Virus record (IMG/VR): IMGVR_UViG_3300021405_000009 | Span: 1 to 64,000 of that record | Reading direction: 5' to 3' (one strand) | DNA: 64,000 nt | Source: a virus | Shown: positions 36,015-42,698 of the stretch, in pieces | Position numbering within the stretch: the stretch's first letter is position 1 | How the letters are laid out: the number at the start of each line of letters is the position of its first letter | The notes under the pieces: generated by a model | What the model saw: the letters and a program-made list of their open reading frames with translations, nothing else | What the model was told of the DNA's origin: nothing | Database searches by the model: none | Made by a program: the position numbers and the translations under genes

Positions 36015-36772
36015 GTAACCGTAGCTCCCGTCGTCGAGGCGACGACAAAAATAGCGTTGGAATTACTTACGGCTGGACAGTAGCCCGCTCCAGGAGGTAT
36101 CTCAATGCCGGTCGAGGTAGTAACTCCACTCGGTCCGACAAACACGCTGATCGTGTTGGTACTCAGTCCTTCAATACACAAACCCTTGGCCAGTAAGTTC
36201 GAGGCCAGGGCCGCCGCCGTGCCAGTTACTGCCTGCTGACCGGAAACAATCGTGGTCGGCACCGTCAGCACTACCACCTGCGGACTGGGAAAGTTACTCA
36301 CCGTGACCGCACCGGCAGCCGCTGAGGCCGGGTTGTTCACGAAGCCGAACAGGAAGACAGTCACCGAGCCTGAGCCGGTAACGGTTGGGGTGATCTTGCC
36401 CTGGGTCGCGAAGACCGCCGAGCCGATCGTGTTCGAACCGGCGCTGGTACAGGTCTGAGAAGTCATCAGACTGCCGGTGGTGTAAGCCGTGCCAGCCGCG
36501 TTCAGTCCATCGACCGTCAGCGTACATCCCGACACCGTGCCTTGCGGTACCCAGATCATCTGGTACCAGCCAATGCCCTTGGTGTTGAAGCTCGCAGTCT
36601 GCACTGAGCTGCTGGTGAAGGTGTAGGCCAGGCCAAGCTGGTAAGGCACCGCCACGGGATAGATGATCTGGCTGGGACCACCTGTCTGCGAGAGCGCCGG
36701 GGGCGCGACCACCAGACTCAGTAGACCGACCATGAAAAGGATTACTAATAGGTTGCGCACGAGCTTCTTCAT
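35999..36772 (-). CDS. Exported protein, first of the secreted run
   Basis: 257 residues from the ATG at 36772, which overlaps the upstream stop as TAATG. The signal peptide (MKKLVRNLLVILFMVGLLSL, cleavage near PALSQ) precedes a beta-rich region (IIYPVAVPYQLGLAYTFTSS; GIEIPPGAGYCPAVSNSNAI). The last part resembles short beta domains of virion proteins. Function unknown; the exported tail-fibre-like protein is immediately downstream. Confidence 0.7.
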   Translation of the reverse strand: MKKLVRNLLVILFMVGLLSLVVAPPALSQTGGPSQIIYPVAVPYQLGLAYTFTSSSVQTASFNTKGIGWYQMIWVPQGTVSGCTLTVDGLNAAGTAYTTGSLMTSQTCTSAGSNTIGSAVFATQGKITPTVTGSGSVTVFLFGFVNNPASAAAGAVTVSNFPSPQVVVLTVPTTIVSGQQAVTGTAAALASNLLAKGLCIEGLSTNTISVFVGPSGVTTSTGIEIPPGAGYCPAVSNSNAIFVVASTTGATVTWSGN

Positions 36773-37056
36773 TACTCTTCGTCCTCGTCCTTGCGGCCGA
36801 TCCGCCACACATACTCACAACAGCCCTCGGGATCAACCTTGACTTTCCCGTCAGGCAGGCGCGGCTGCTTCGACTTGGCTTTCATATCTTTTTGGTTACA
36901 GGCTCCCGGCTTCGAGAACCACTTACAGTTCTCGCACTCAAACTCGCCGAGATTCTTCGCCGCCTCATAGCCAGTGCCGGGCTCACCGCGAACGGCGGCC
37001 TGGTTGATGCTCACAAGTTTGCTGTGGCCGGAGCCGAGTTCGTCCTTAGCTGGCAT
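36772..37056 (-). CDS. Small Cys-rich protein, possibly iron-sulfur or zinc binding
   Basis: 94 residues from the ATG at 37056; a TTG at 37089 would lie inside the hairpin at 37071-37102 and is less likely. FECENCKWFSKPGACNQKDM and DPEGCCEYVWR give five Cys in the 'C..C..f....C......g...p.g.C..y' style of small phage metal-binding proteins. It overlaps the first exported-protein gene by 4 bases (TAATG). Confidence 0.7.
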   Translation of the reverse strand: MPAKDELGSGHSKLVSINQAAVRGEPGTGYEAAKNLGEFECENCKWFSKPGACNQKDMKAKSKQPRLPDGKVKVDPEGCCEYVWRIGRKDEDEE

Positions 37057-37070
37057 AGGTGGGCAAAGTT

Positions 37071-37102
37071 GCGGGGCGTCCTCGGTCAAGAGAACGCCCC
37101 GC
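37071..37102 (-). terminator. Hairpin downstream of the 37.1-kb decoration gene
   Basis: Perfect 9-bp arms GCGGGGCGT (37071-37079) and ACGCCCCGC (37094-37102). It begins 5 bases past the stop of the gene at 37108 and separates it from the exported operon. There is no strong U-run. The arms are identical to those at 13936-13963. Confidence 0.5.
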
Positions 37103-37107
37103 TGGGG

Positions 37108-37743
37108 TTACACGCGATCGATGGAGAACTCGGTCAACTGCACCGCGTTCGGGGAAGTCCCGGCCGAGAAGGTGAAGGTGAGTTCGAAGTTCAAGTCAGC
37201 GAACTTCAGCCCCGAGCCGATCGTGCCGCCAGAGAGCACGGCGTTGATCGTGTAGGCGGGAGTGGTGGTGAAGTTCGTCCACGACGTGGAGCAGAAGCCG
37301 CCCAAGCTGCCAGCGGTCGAGTTGAAGAGCAACTGCCACTCGTACATGAAATCGACGGTCGCCACGTTCGAGCTGGCGATGGTCGCGCAGGTGTGGAGCA
37401 AGGTGCAGCCGGTGCCTACAACGCCCGTCGAGGTCACGCTGCCCGCAGCCCCAATCACGCCCACGGCAACGCCGTTGACTTGGTAAAGGATGGGGATAAT
37501 CGTGGCCGCGCCACCAGTCGTGGTCGCCTTACCGCAGGCGCGGATCTTCAGCGGGTGGACATCAGAGTAGCCGGAAGCGATATCCGGAGTGGGCGAAACC
37601 GTCAGGCCAGCGCCTGCAGGAAGCACAGGAGAGGGAAGGCCGGGATAGCCGGAAGCGGGAACAAGAAACACGTTGGCGGTGGTGCCACCGGCCAACTGGG
37701 CGGGCAGGTTGTAGAAGCCGTAAATGGTGTTGACGTTACTCAT
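37108..37743 (-). CDS. Capsid decoration-type protein, divergent paralogue C
   Basis: 211 residues, beta-rich. The C-terminus (LKFADLNFELTFTFSAGTSP then QLTEFSIDRV) and the segment FMYEWQLLFNSTAGSLGG parallel the 11.5- and 16.9-kb proteins (VSEFSITQL; LEAQLHWDSLA). Identity is low but order and length agree. It lies before the exported run and is followed by a strong hairpin, consistent with high expression. Confidence 0.7.
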   Translation of the reverse strand: MSNVNTIYGFYNLPAQLAGGTTANVFLVPASGYPGLPSPVLPAGAGLTVSPTPDIASGYSDVHPLKIRACGKATTTGGAATIIPILYQVNGVAVGVIGAAGSVTSTGVVGTGCTLLHTCATIASSNVATVDFMYEWQLLFNSTAGSLGGFCSTSWTNFTTTPAYTINAVLSGGTIGSGLKFADLNFELTFTFSAGTSPNAVQLTEFSIDRV

Positions 37744-37830
37744 GGAAAGTTTCCTTTAGAAAATTGAAGGTGGGGATGGACTGCGGGTGCCGGGAATACG
37801 TTCGCCTAGCGGCGCACTATCAATCCCGTT

Positions 37831-38130
37831 TCATGCGAAAAGCGTCTGGAGGGCCGCCCTGAGTTTGGCGCGGAAAGTGGGTGGAGGCGGAGGCGGCTCA
37901 ACAATCTTAGCGGTGACGCGGTACACTTCGCGGCCTTCGCCGTTGCAATACAAGTCGGTGAAGTAGCGCTCCACTGCAGGGCCTGCCACGGTCTCGGTCG
38001 AGAAGTAGCGCGCGACCATGTACTGGCCGGTGGCCTCGACTGAGAACAACTCCATGTCTTCGCCGTTCCTGGCCTTGGGGGCTGCGAAGTCCGGGTTTGT
38101 GCTCTTGATTCCGACGAGCTGGATGAGCAT
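37831..38130 (-). CDS. Small phage protein, first gene of the minus-strand arm
   Basis: 99 residues. Beta-strand-rich N-terminal two thirds (YMVARYFSTETVAGPAVERY, EVYRVTAKIV), a Pro linker of seven residues and a basic helix (FRAKLRAALQTLFA). No named family. It is the most upstream minus-strand gene; about 190 bases separate it from the first plus-strand gene, so the divergent promoters should lie between them. Confidence 0.65.
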   Translation of the reverse strand: MLIQLVGIKSTNPDFAAPKARNGEDMELFSVEATGQYMVARYFSTETVAGPAVERYFTDLYCNGEGREVYRVTAKIVEPPPPPPTFRAKLRAALQTLFA

Positions 38131-38181
38131 CTTTACTTAAAATCCTTCTGAAGGCCGCGTCTGTACGCTACCGCACAATTT

Positions 38182-38207
38182 CACTTGACACGGCAGAGTA
38201 CAGTCAA
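38182..38207 (+). promoter_or_regulatory. CACTTGACA motif with inverted TTGAC/GTCAA arms
   Basis: CACTTGACA (38182-38190) is followed 8 bases later by TACAGT. TTGAC (38185-38189) and GTCAA (38203-38207) form an inverted repeat with 13 bases between, a plausible operator. It sits in the divergent region between the two arms. The same 9-mer recurs at 38987, 57228 (minus) and 58311 (minus). Confidence 0.4.
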
Positions 38208-38321
38208 AGTTATCCATGCCGTAGAACCAGCCTGACGGAGTGGATCTGGGCTCCCGCACTCGCTCGGTCATAGAGGTTGGCTCCTCTACAAAAACCCTGG
38301 GGGCGGGAGTCCTTAATTTCG

Positions 38322-38471
38322 ATGAAAGAAAAAAGTGAACGCTTAGATGCACTGCGCGAGATGGAGCGGCACGGGGCATCGAAGCTAGCGATCGCGGCCA
38401 TGCGGGCCGAGATGGAACGCGGGCGAAAATCAGGCCGGGCGGTGGTGAAGAAAAAACCGAGGAAACGGTAG
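38322..38471 (+). CDS. Short charged helical protein
   Basis: 49 residues from ATG 38322, composed of a helix rich in Glu, Arg and Lys (ERLDALREMERHGASKLAIA, then a basic tail KKKPRKR). GGGAG lies about 13 bases upstream, a weak site. It is the first plus-strand gene after the divergence. It could be a DNA-binding or regulatory peptide, but evidence is composition only. Confidence 0.5.
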   Translation: MKEKSERLDALREMERHGASKLAIAAMRAEMERGRKSGRAVVKKKPRKR

Positions 38472-38539
38472 GAGCCCCGCGACTATTACGGGAGCTGTTC
38501 TGACTTTCACAGATTTACATCGCGGACAAGGGATGCGGC

Positions 38540-38565
38540 TGGAATTTGCAGGAGTCGAACCTGCG
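38540..38565 (-). other. tRNA T-arm and 3'-acceptor-like sequence, probably a fragment
   Basis: On the minus strand, GCAGG-TTCGACT-CCTGC forms a perfect T-arm followed by AAATTCCA. A stem ACGCT/AGCGT just 5' could be a variable arm. No matching 5' acceptor (GGAATTT) or good anticodon arm is found, so this is not a complete tRNA. It may be a relic or an attachment-site core. Confidence 0.35.
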
Positions 38566-38633
38566 ACGCTTTTTGAGCGTTTCATCAGGATAACCAGCTC
38601 ACTTCGGCCCGCGAACTTTTTAGGAGGACAGGA

Positions 38634-38882
38634 ATGCCAAACTTGGGAGACAAGGTACGCGATAAGATCACGGGCCACGAGGGTATCGTCATCGCCCGCA
38701 CGGAGTGGCTCTATGGCTGCGTGCGCTATGTCGTTCAGGGCCAGACGCTGCATGAAGGCAAACCCACAGAGCCCCACACTTTCGACGAAGACCAACTCGT
38801 CGTCCTCAAGGCCGATGCTCTCAACGACAGCGAAGAGAAGCCTGCCGGTGGCGATCGCGATTATGTTGCCACGCGGCGCTGA
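38634..38882 (+). CDS. Conserved small phage protein
   Basis: 82 residues with AGGAGG upstream. NLGDKVRDKITGHEGIVIAR, WLYGCVRYVVQ and FDEDQLVVLK match a widespread small phage family that I know only as hypothetical; it looks like a small SH3-like beta barrel. First well-supported gene of the right arm. Confidence 0.8.
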   Translation: MPNLGDKVRDKITGHEGIVIARTEWLYGCVRYVVQGQTLHEGKPTEPHTFDEDQLVVLKADALNDSEEKPAGGDRDYVATRR

Positions 38883-38986
38883 CGACTTTATGGGCGCTAC
38901 GACTGCATGTTCTTTACATCTAGCAGTGGGGAAGAAATCACCAAAGAACCACTGCGGCGTGGAGGCGGCTAGCGCCCGCCAAAAAG

Positions 38987-39009
38987 CACTTGACACGGGC
39001 TACTAGAAT
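38987..39009 (+). promoter_or_regulatory. Putative promoter element CACTTGACA-N8-TAGAAT
   Basis: CACTTGACA (38987-38995), an 8-base spacer and TAGAAT (39004-39009), 21 bases before the ATG of the next gene. The spacer is too short for a -35/-10 pair, so CACTTGACA may be an activator or repressor site overlapping a -10 element. The same arrangement is seen on the minus strand at 57236-57214. Confidence 0.4.
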
Positions 39010-39030
39010 AAAATCCAGGAGAGGATCACG

Positions 39031-39522
39031 ATGCGACATTTTTACTTACGCGACCGAGATACATTGTTTCCTGTAGCCTGTATCGCCACCGAACGACAAA
39101 CCAACGACACCAAAATTGCTTACGCCCTGTCCGTGTTCCATGAGGGCGATGACATGGACATCCGAATAGCCCGGCGCATCGCGCGCGGAAGACTTGAGGA
39201 ATACATCAAGGGTCGGTACGACCAGAAGAACGAGGGCTGGGCCAAGTTCGGCGTCGTGGTGCTGGAAGATCCAAAGTCCAACGCCAAGGTGAAACTGTTG
39301 GCCACCGTTGCGGCCGATCCCGAAGTCCCGAGCGTGGCACGCAAGGCCGCCAAGGAGTGGCTGAAGAACATGACCGGCACACCTGAGCAACAGGCGGTGC
39401 AGCGCAAGCTCGACAAGGAATGCCGCATCATCAACGGCACGCTCCAGGTGCAAGACTGGTGGCGCGCTAAGGCCGTCGCGCTGCAGATGGAGCTGGACGA
39501 ACTAGTGAAGGCCGTGGCTTAA
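39031..39522 (+). CDS. Phage protein of unknown function
   Basis: 163 residues, SD CAGGAGAG upstream. The N-terminus (MRHFYLRDRDTLFPVACIAT; YALSVFHEGDDMDIRIARRI) is a mixed alpha/beta region resembling a family common in early-region phage modules. The C-terminal half is helical and Lys-rich. A separate promoter element lies just upstream, so it may head its own transcript. Confidence 0.75.
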   Translation: MRHFYLRDRDTLFPVACIATERQTNDTKIAYALSVFHEGDDMDIRIARRIARGRLEEYIKGRYDQKNEGWAKFGVVVLEDPKSNAKVKLLATVAADPEVPSVARKAAKEWLKNMTGTPEQQAVQRKLDKECRIINGTLQVQDWWRAKAVALQMELDELVKAVA

Positions 39523-39605
39523 CGGGTGTCGTCACTCGTCCGGGGTGGCGGCTCGAAGGGGGTCGCTACGCCCCGAGTGTGGCGGCCTCCGACGAAAGGG
39601 GACCC

Positions 39606-39890
39606 ATGCTGGTCGTCGAAGTCCCGATGTCAAGTTGGCAACTGCTGCCACCGCGACCGGATGTTTGTCAGGAGTGTGCCACGAATCATCCTGCAGAGCA
39701 TCCGCATAACCAGCAGAGTCTGCATTACCGGTACCATTTCTATCTCAGGACTGGGCGCTGGCCAACCTGGACTGACGCGATGCGGCACTGCAGTCTTGAG
39801 ACGAGGAGCGCTTGGACGGCGGAGCTGGAGAAGCTTGGCGTCCAGGTGCGTGAGGTCTACAGAAATTGGGGGAACCCTGAGCGATGCTGA
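39606..39890 (+). CDS. Conserved small phage protein with CxxC and 'FYxxxGRWPTW' core
   Basis: 94 residues from ATG 39606, preceded by AAAGGGG. VCQECATNHPAEHPHNQQSL, then YHFYLRTGRWPTWTDAMRHC, match a frequent phage family of unknown function in which the Cys/His cluster probably binds metal. It overlaps the next gene by 7 bases. Confidence 0.8.
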   Translation: MLVVEVPMSSWQLLPPRPDVCQECATNHPAEHPHNQQSLHYRYHFYLRTGRWPTWTDAMRHCSLETRSAWTAELEKLGVQVREVYRNWGNPERC

Positions 39891-40093
39891 CTGAAATCGA
39901 AGAAGGCGACAAGGTAGTCCGGATGATCGCTGGGACGATCCCGCATCCGCTCACCGTCACCAAAGTGACTGCGCAGGTGATCGAGTGCGGCCCGTGGATG
40001 TTCGATCGCGCCACCGGTGCTGAGATCGATGAGGATCTCGACTGGGGTCCGCCACCGAGAAGGACTGGCAGCTTTATCAAGGAGCAGGAATGA
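39884..40093 (+). CDS. Conserved small phage protein
   Basis: 69 residues. GDKVVRMIAGTIPHPLTVTK and MFDRATGAEIDEDLDWGPP match a small family I recall from many phages and prophages: a beta barrel followed by a 'F.r.tGaEiDE.lgW' motif. It overlaps both neighbours (7 bases upstream, 4 downstream), so it is translated with them. Function unknown. Confidence 0.8.
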   Translation: MLTEIEEGDKVVRMIAGTIPHPLTVTKVTAQVIECGPWMFDRATGAEIDEDLDWGPPPRRTGSFIKEQE

Positions 40094-40539
40094 AATCGAT
40101 GAAGGCCCGCGTGCTCGCTGCCTGCGACTGCTGCGGCGATCTCGACGTGAGGCACCCGATCACCGGCAAGCGCGAACGGCTGGAGAGTCGTAGCCCTAAG
40201 CTCGCCGCCAACCTCATGGCCAGACTGGCTCGACGTGAGCCGGTCGAAATCAGCGTGACGATCGGCGAGACCGTCGAAGAGTGCGTGCAGGCTCACCTGA
40301 ACTTTGTCGGCCAACTGGCCGCTCAGCTAGGGCAGCGCTTCGTGCCGGAGTACTCTGCGGCTAAGGAACTTGCTCAACAGACCGGGCTCGGATATGTCAA
40401 CCTGAACGAAGGCTACGACCAGTGGCTGCTGAAGACGCTGCAGGCCAACCTGGGCGATATCGAGGGCAAGATTGCCGAAGCACTGGAGGCCGGGGTCATG
40501 CCGATCATCCACTGGGATGTGGATGAGGAGACGAACTGA
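40090..40539 (+). CDS. Phage protein of unknown function
   Basis: 149 residues. The N-terminus has CDCCGD near residues 12-17; the remainder is helical (LAANLMARLARREPVEISVT; NFVGQLAAQLGQRF). The ATG overlaps the upstream stop (ATGA) and the stop overlaps the next start by 1 base. No family recognised. Confidence 0.7.
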   Translation: MKSMKARVLAACDCCGDLDVRHPITGKRERLESRSPKLAANLMARLARREPVEISVTIGETVEECVQAHLNFVGQLAAQLGQRFVPEYSAAKELAQQTGLGYVNLNEGYDQWLLKTLQANLGDIEGKIAEALEAGVMPIIHWDVDEETN

Positions 40540-40796
40540 TGGCCGCGAGCATCCACGATCTCCGGCAGTGGTTCCTCGACGGCGTCGCCACCGGCGCTAC
40601 CCACGTGATTGTCGTGTGCGATACCTACGACTACTCCGACTATCCCGTCTACGTCTACGTCAACGATGACGTGCGCAAGGTGGCGGGAAAGTATCAGCTC
40701 CGCTCAGGCAATATGCAGAAGGTGATGGAGGTCTACAATCTCAGTATGGACATGGAGCAGCAACTGGCGTCGGAAGAGCTGGTGTTCAATTACTGA
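40539..40796 (+). CDS. Small alpha/beta phage protein
   Basis: 85 residues. HDLRQWFLDGVATGATHVIV and VCDTYDYSDYPVYVYVND define a helix followed by two strands, and a C-terminal helix holds NMQKVMEVYNL. I recall similar 'W...G...GATHMIVV.DTFD.EDYPVYV' proteins in phages. Start overlaps the previous stop by one base (TGATG). Function unknown. Confidence 0.8.
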   Translation: MAASIHDLRQWFLDGVATGATHVIVVCDTYDYSDYPVYVYVNDDVRKVAGKYQLRSGNMQKVMEVYNLSMDMEQQLASEELVFNY

Positions 40797-40818
40797 CTAC
40801 CACAAGTGGGCGGAGCGC

Positions 40819-41031
40819 GTGCGAACACTGAACGACGTGTGGGCTTTTGTGCTAGTGACGGCGCTGATCGGGCAATGCGCGGCGCTGATGTTCGGCCGAC
40901 GAACCCTACTCTTTATCGCCTGGGTACCGACCGTGATCCAGACTGTAGGGACGATTTGCTTCCGGGGTTGCCCGCTTAGGAAGCTGGAGAAATGGTTGCG
41001 AAGGCGCGGGAACGGGAGGAGTGATCTATAA
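40819..41031 (+). CDS. Small membrane protein with GTG start
   Basis: 70 residues from a GTG at 40819 without a strong ribosome-binding site. Hydrophobic segments at about 8-24 (WAFVLVTALIGQCAALMF) and 29-47, then a basic tail. Its N-terminus (MRTLNDVWAF) resembles the starts of the proteins at 41384 and 41571. Moderate confidence. Confidence 0.45.
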   Translation: MRTLNDVWAFVLVTALIGQCAALMFGRRTLLFIAWVPTVIQTVGTICFRGCPLRKLEKWLRRRGNGRSDL

Positions 41032-41052
41032 GCGTACCTGTTCGAGTGAGTT

Positions 41053-41226
41053 ATGGATAGCTTCGCCTTCTATCGAGTGACCGGCCCCTTCGTGCAGTTC
41101 GAGGCCCTGCTGGGCGAGATCCAGATCGAGTTGCTCTTTTACAAGCACTACGTCCGAGGACGAATCGTCAACAGGGTGTACCAACCCGCAAACCAGGAAC
41201 GCCGGAGAGTAGCTCATGGAAGTTAA
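41053..41226 (+). CDS. 57-residue protein of unknown function
   Basis: ATG 41053, stop TAA at 41226, overlapping the next gene by 11 bases. The sequence (MDSFAFYRVTGPFVQFEALL, KHYVRGRIVN) is amphipathic with an Arg-rich end. No clear ribosome-binding site. Included because the three small frames from 41053 to 41557 form a compact overlapping set. Confidence 0.4.
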   Translation: MDSFAFYRVTGPFVQFEALLGEIQIELLFYKHYVRGRIVNRVYQPANQERRRVAHGS

Positions 41227-41383
41227 CCGCGCGATCGACAGCATAGCCGACATGAAGCCGCGAGGAGTAATCGCACTCGCGAACGCTGTCGCCTGGACGC
41301 CATGCCAGCACTTCAAGCAGTGTGTTGGCCTCTGCCCAGTCTGCTGGGCGCTCTACCTATTCCGGCCCGAGCCGAGTAAGTGA
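41216..41383 (+). CDS. 55-residue Cys-containing protein
   Basis: ATG 41216 with GGAGAG about 5 bases upstream; stop TGA ends at 41383 directly before the next ATG. C-terminal half holds CQHFKQCVGLCPVCWALYLF, four Cys in 14 residues followed by a hydrophobic end. Could be a small metal-binding or membrane-associated peptide. Confidence 0.5.
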   Translation: MEVNRAIDSIADMKPRGVIALANAVAWTPCQHFKQCVGLCPVCWALYLFRPEPSK

Positions 41384-41557
41384 ATGCGGACCCTGAGCCG
41401 TAGCTTTATCGTGATGCACCTGGCCATCTCGCTGGCCTACACCTACATCGTTACCCGCCTCGGATACATGACCCGGCCCTGGGTCCTCTTTATATTCGGC
41501 GCTTACTGGGCAGGCGTTATAGGTCGGTGGATACAAGATCGCAGGTCCGGCCGGTGA
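41384..41557 (+). CDS. 57-residue two-helix membrane protein
   Basis: ATG 41384 immediately after the upstream TGA. Hydrophobic helices at about 7-23 (SFIVMHLAISLAYTYIV) and 33-49 (WVLFIFGAYWAGVIGRW), then basic QDRRSGR. This is the layout of a small phage membrane protein, perhaps a holin-like or exclusion factor; function not established. Confidence 0.55.
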   Translation: MRTLSRSFIVMHLAISLAYTYIVTRLGYMTRPWVLFIFGAYWAGVIGRWIQDRRSGR

Positions 41558-41570
41558 AGGAGAAAGAAGA

Positions 41571-41774
41571 ATGCGGACCCTGGGCCGCTTACAGGAAGCA
41601 CTCCAAGTGCTGAGCACTAACTTCACCCAGAAGGCTGGAGTCTTCCGGCGCAACGACCCGACCTATATTCCGACTCCGCTCGAATCTGACGCCATCGACT
41701 ACCTGTGCTACGAGTGGGACTATGGCTATGAGGGAGGTTTGGTAAGCGAAGAAAAGGGACCCGGTACCTGCTAG
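41571..41774 (+). CDS. Small phage protein, last gene before the non-coding region
   Basis: 67 residues; GGAGAAAG upstream. Its first bases (ATGCGGACCCTG) are nearly identical to those of the gene at 41384, suggesting a shared leader. The sequence (LQEALQVLSTNFTQKAG; DAIDYLCYEWDYGYEGG) is helix plus an aromatic segment. Function unknown. Confidence 0.55.
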   Translation: MRTLGRLQEALQVLSTNFTQKAGVFRRNDPTYIPTPLESDAIDYLCYEWDYGYEGGLVSEEKGPGTC

Positions 41775-41924
41775 GTGACTCGGGGTACTTGGGGGTAGGC
41801 CAGGGGGTAAGGCCGGGGTATAAGCCTCGACAAAAGCGTAAAGTAGTACTCCGCCAGACGCGAAAAGAACAACACGAGTTCCCACCGAACCCACCACAAA
41901 CGAGCTAAGTGCATGAAAACAAGC

Positions 41925-41954
41925 GCAATCGGCAAATAGCGGCGAGCCGATTGC
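41925..41954 (+). terminator. Terminator-like stem after the first plus-strand gene block
   Basis: Perfect 9-bp arms GCAATCGGC / GCCGATTGC with a 12-base loop, followed by TAAGCTTTTG. The short U-run and position after the block of genes ending at 41774 fit a rho-independent terminator. Confidence 0.55.
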
Positions 41955-42001
41955 TAAGCTTTTGTCTAGGTCAGCGTTGCCGTTGCCGTTCGTTGCCGAC
42001 C

Positions 42002-42019
42002 TGTGTCAGGATTGACACA
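42002..42019. promoter_or_regulatory. Perfect palindrome TGTGTCA-GGAT-TGACACA
   Basis: Seven-base inverted arms with a 4-base centre, typical in size of a dimeric repressor or initiator binding site. It lies between the two groups of direct repeats in the gene-free region. The core TGACA is shared with the CACTTGACA motif elsewhere in the window. Confidence 0.5.
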
Positions 42020-42052
42020 CTGCCAACATGGTGCAGCATCGGCCGCGCCATG

Positions 42053-42100
42053 ACGGCGAACAAACGGCGAACGAAAAACTGCTAGCGAACGAACGGCGAA
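42053..42100 (+). repeat. Iteron-like ACGGCGAA repeats
   Basis: Exact ACGGCGAA at 42053-42060, 42064-42071 and 42093-42100, with the related GCGAACGAAC between. The GTTGCCG triplet at 41976-41998 is a related inverted set. Clustered short direct repeats next to an AT-rich stretch resemble origin iterons. Confidence 0.5.
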
Positions 42101-42109
42101 AGCGAAGCA

Positions 42110-42135
42110 AAAGCGAAACAAACTTTTTTCGCTTT
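42110..42135 (+). terminator. Stem AAAGCGAA / TTCGCTTT in the gene-free region
   Basis: Eight-base arms at 42110-42117 and 42128-42135 with a 10-base loop, followed by GTTTTC on the plus strand. Could be a terminator or part of an origin structure. Confidence 0.35.
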
Positions 42136-42622
42136 GTTTTCAAGTACTTGCCGACTATTTAAAAAATTGTGTTGACAAACTGCGGCAATTCGTGAAATAC
42201 CGATCATGCAAGCCGGGGTTGCAAACGCACCCCGAGATAGCGGCTCTTTGACAACCCAACAGTCCGACAGTTCGGCGTCGGCGCTTAGTTCAGCCCAGCC
42301 CAGATGTGGCACGGCGTGAGCGGAGGGATAGCTTCTAAGCGCGGGCAACGGTGATTCTGTCGGCACGATTACTGGGATACTCCGCGTCGTGAGACGTGAG
42401 CGAGTCCTGACACGGTAATCGTCTGACCCATGGCTCTGAGAAACCTAGCGCATGTGGTCAGTCTAAGCCGGGACCATGGTCAGCGTTCAGCCTAGCGAGG
42501 CAATGCGAGCACGGACACAGCAACGAATAGCTAGAGCGCAGCATGTTATGCCACCATGGCACAGCGAAACCCAATGCTAACTCTTGTGGGGCACGACTAA
42601 TCACCGTGCCCTACTCTTTGAG

Positions 42623-42640
42623 CGCCTAGGTAGCTAGGCG
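42623..42640 (+). promoter_or_regulatory. Stem-loop leader upstream of the 42.7-kb gene
   Basis: Perfect 7-bp stem CGCCTAG-GTAG-CTAGGCG, 59 bases before the start; a second stem TGCGG / CCGCA (42664-42684) lies just before the ribosome-binding region. One of a series of leader stems in 42.6-50.9 kb. Confidence 0.5.
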
Positions 42641-42698
42641 TTGAAAGAGTAACCAAATAGGCTTGCGGATAGCCCTAAGCCGCAGATAGGAATACACC

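Larger units (their letters stand above)
41775..42698. other. Gene-free region, candidate replication origin / control region
   Basis: About 920 bases with no convincing frame. It holds a terminator-like stem (41925-41954), three GTTGCCG copies (41976-41998), a palindrome (42002-42019), three ACGGCGAA copies (42053-42100), a second stem (42110-42135), a CAAGTACTTG palindrome (42141-42150) and an AT-rich run to 42180. The rest, 42180-42690, has scattered short stems and no clear gene. Iterons plus an AT-rich tract suggest an origin, but none is proven. Confidence 0.5.

Noticed and set aside
38540-38625. Complete tRNA gene
   Set aside because: The T-arm is good but the 5' acceptor does not pair with the 3' end and no seven-base anticodon loop with U33 can be placed.
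38430-38996. 188-codon minus-strand frame
   Set aside because: Antisense to the well-supported gene at 38634 and to the tRNA-like fragment; no ribosome-binding site.
42082-42366. 94-codon minus-strand frame in the gene-free region
   Set aside because: It crosses repeats and a hairpin, has a low-complexity Ser/Ala start and no ribosome-binding site.
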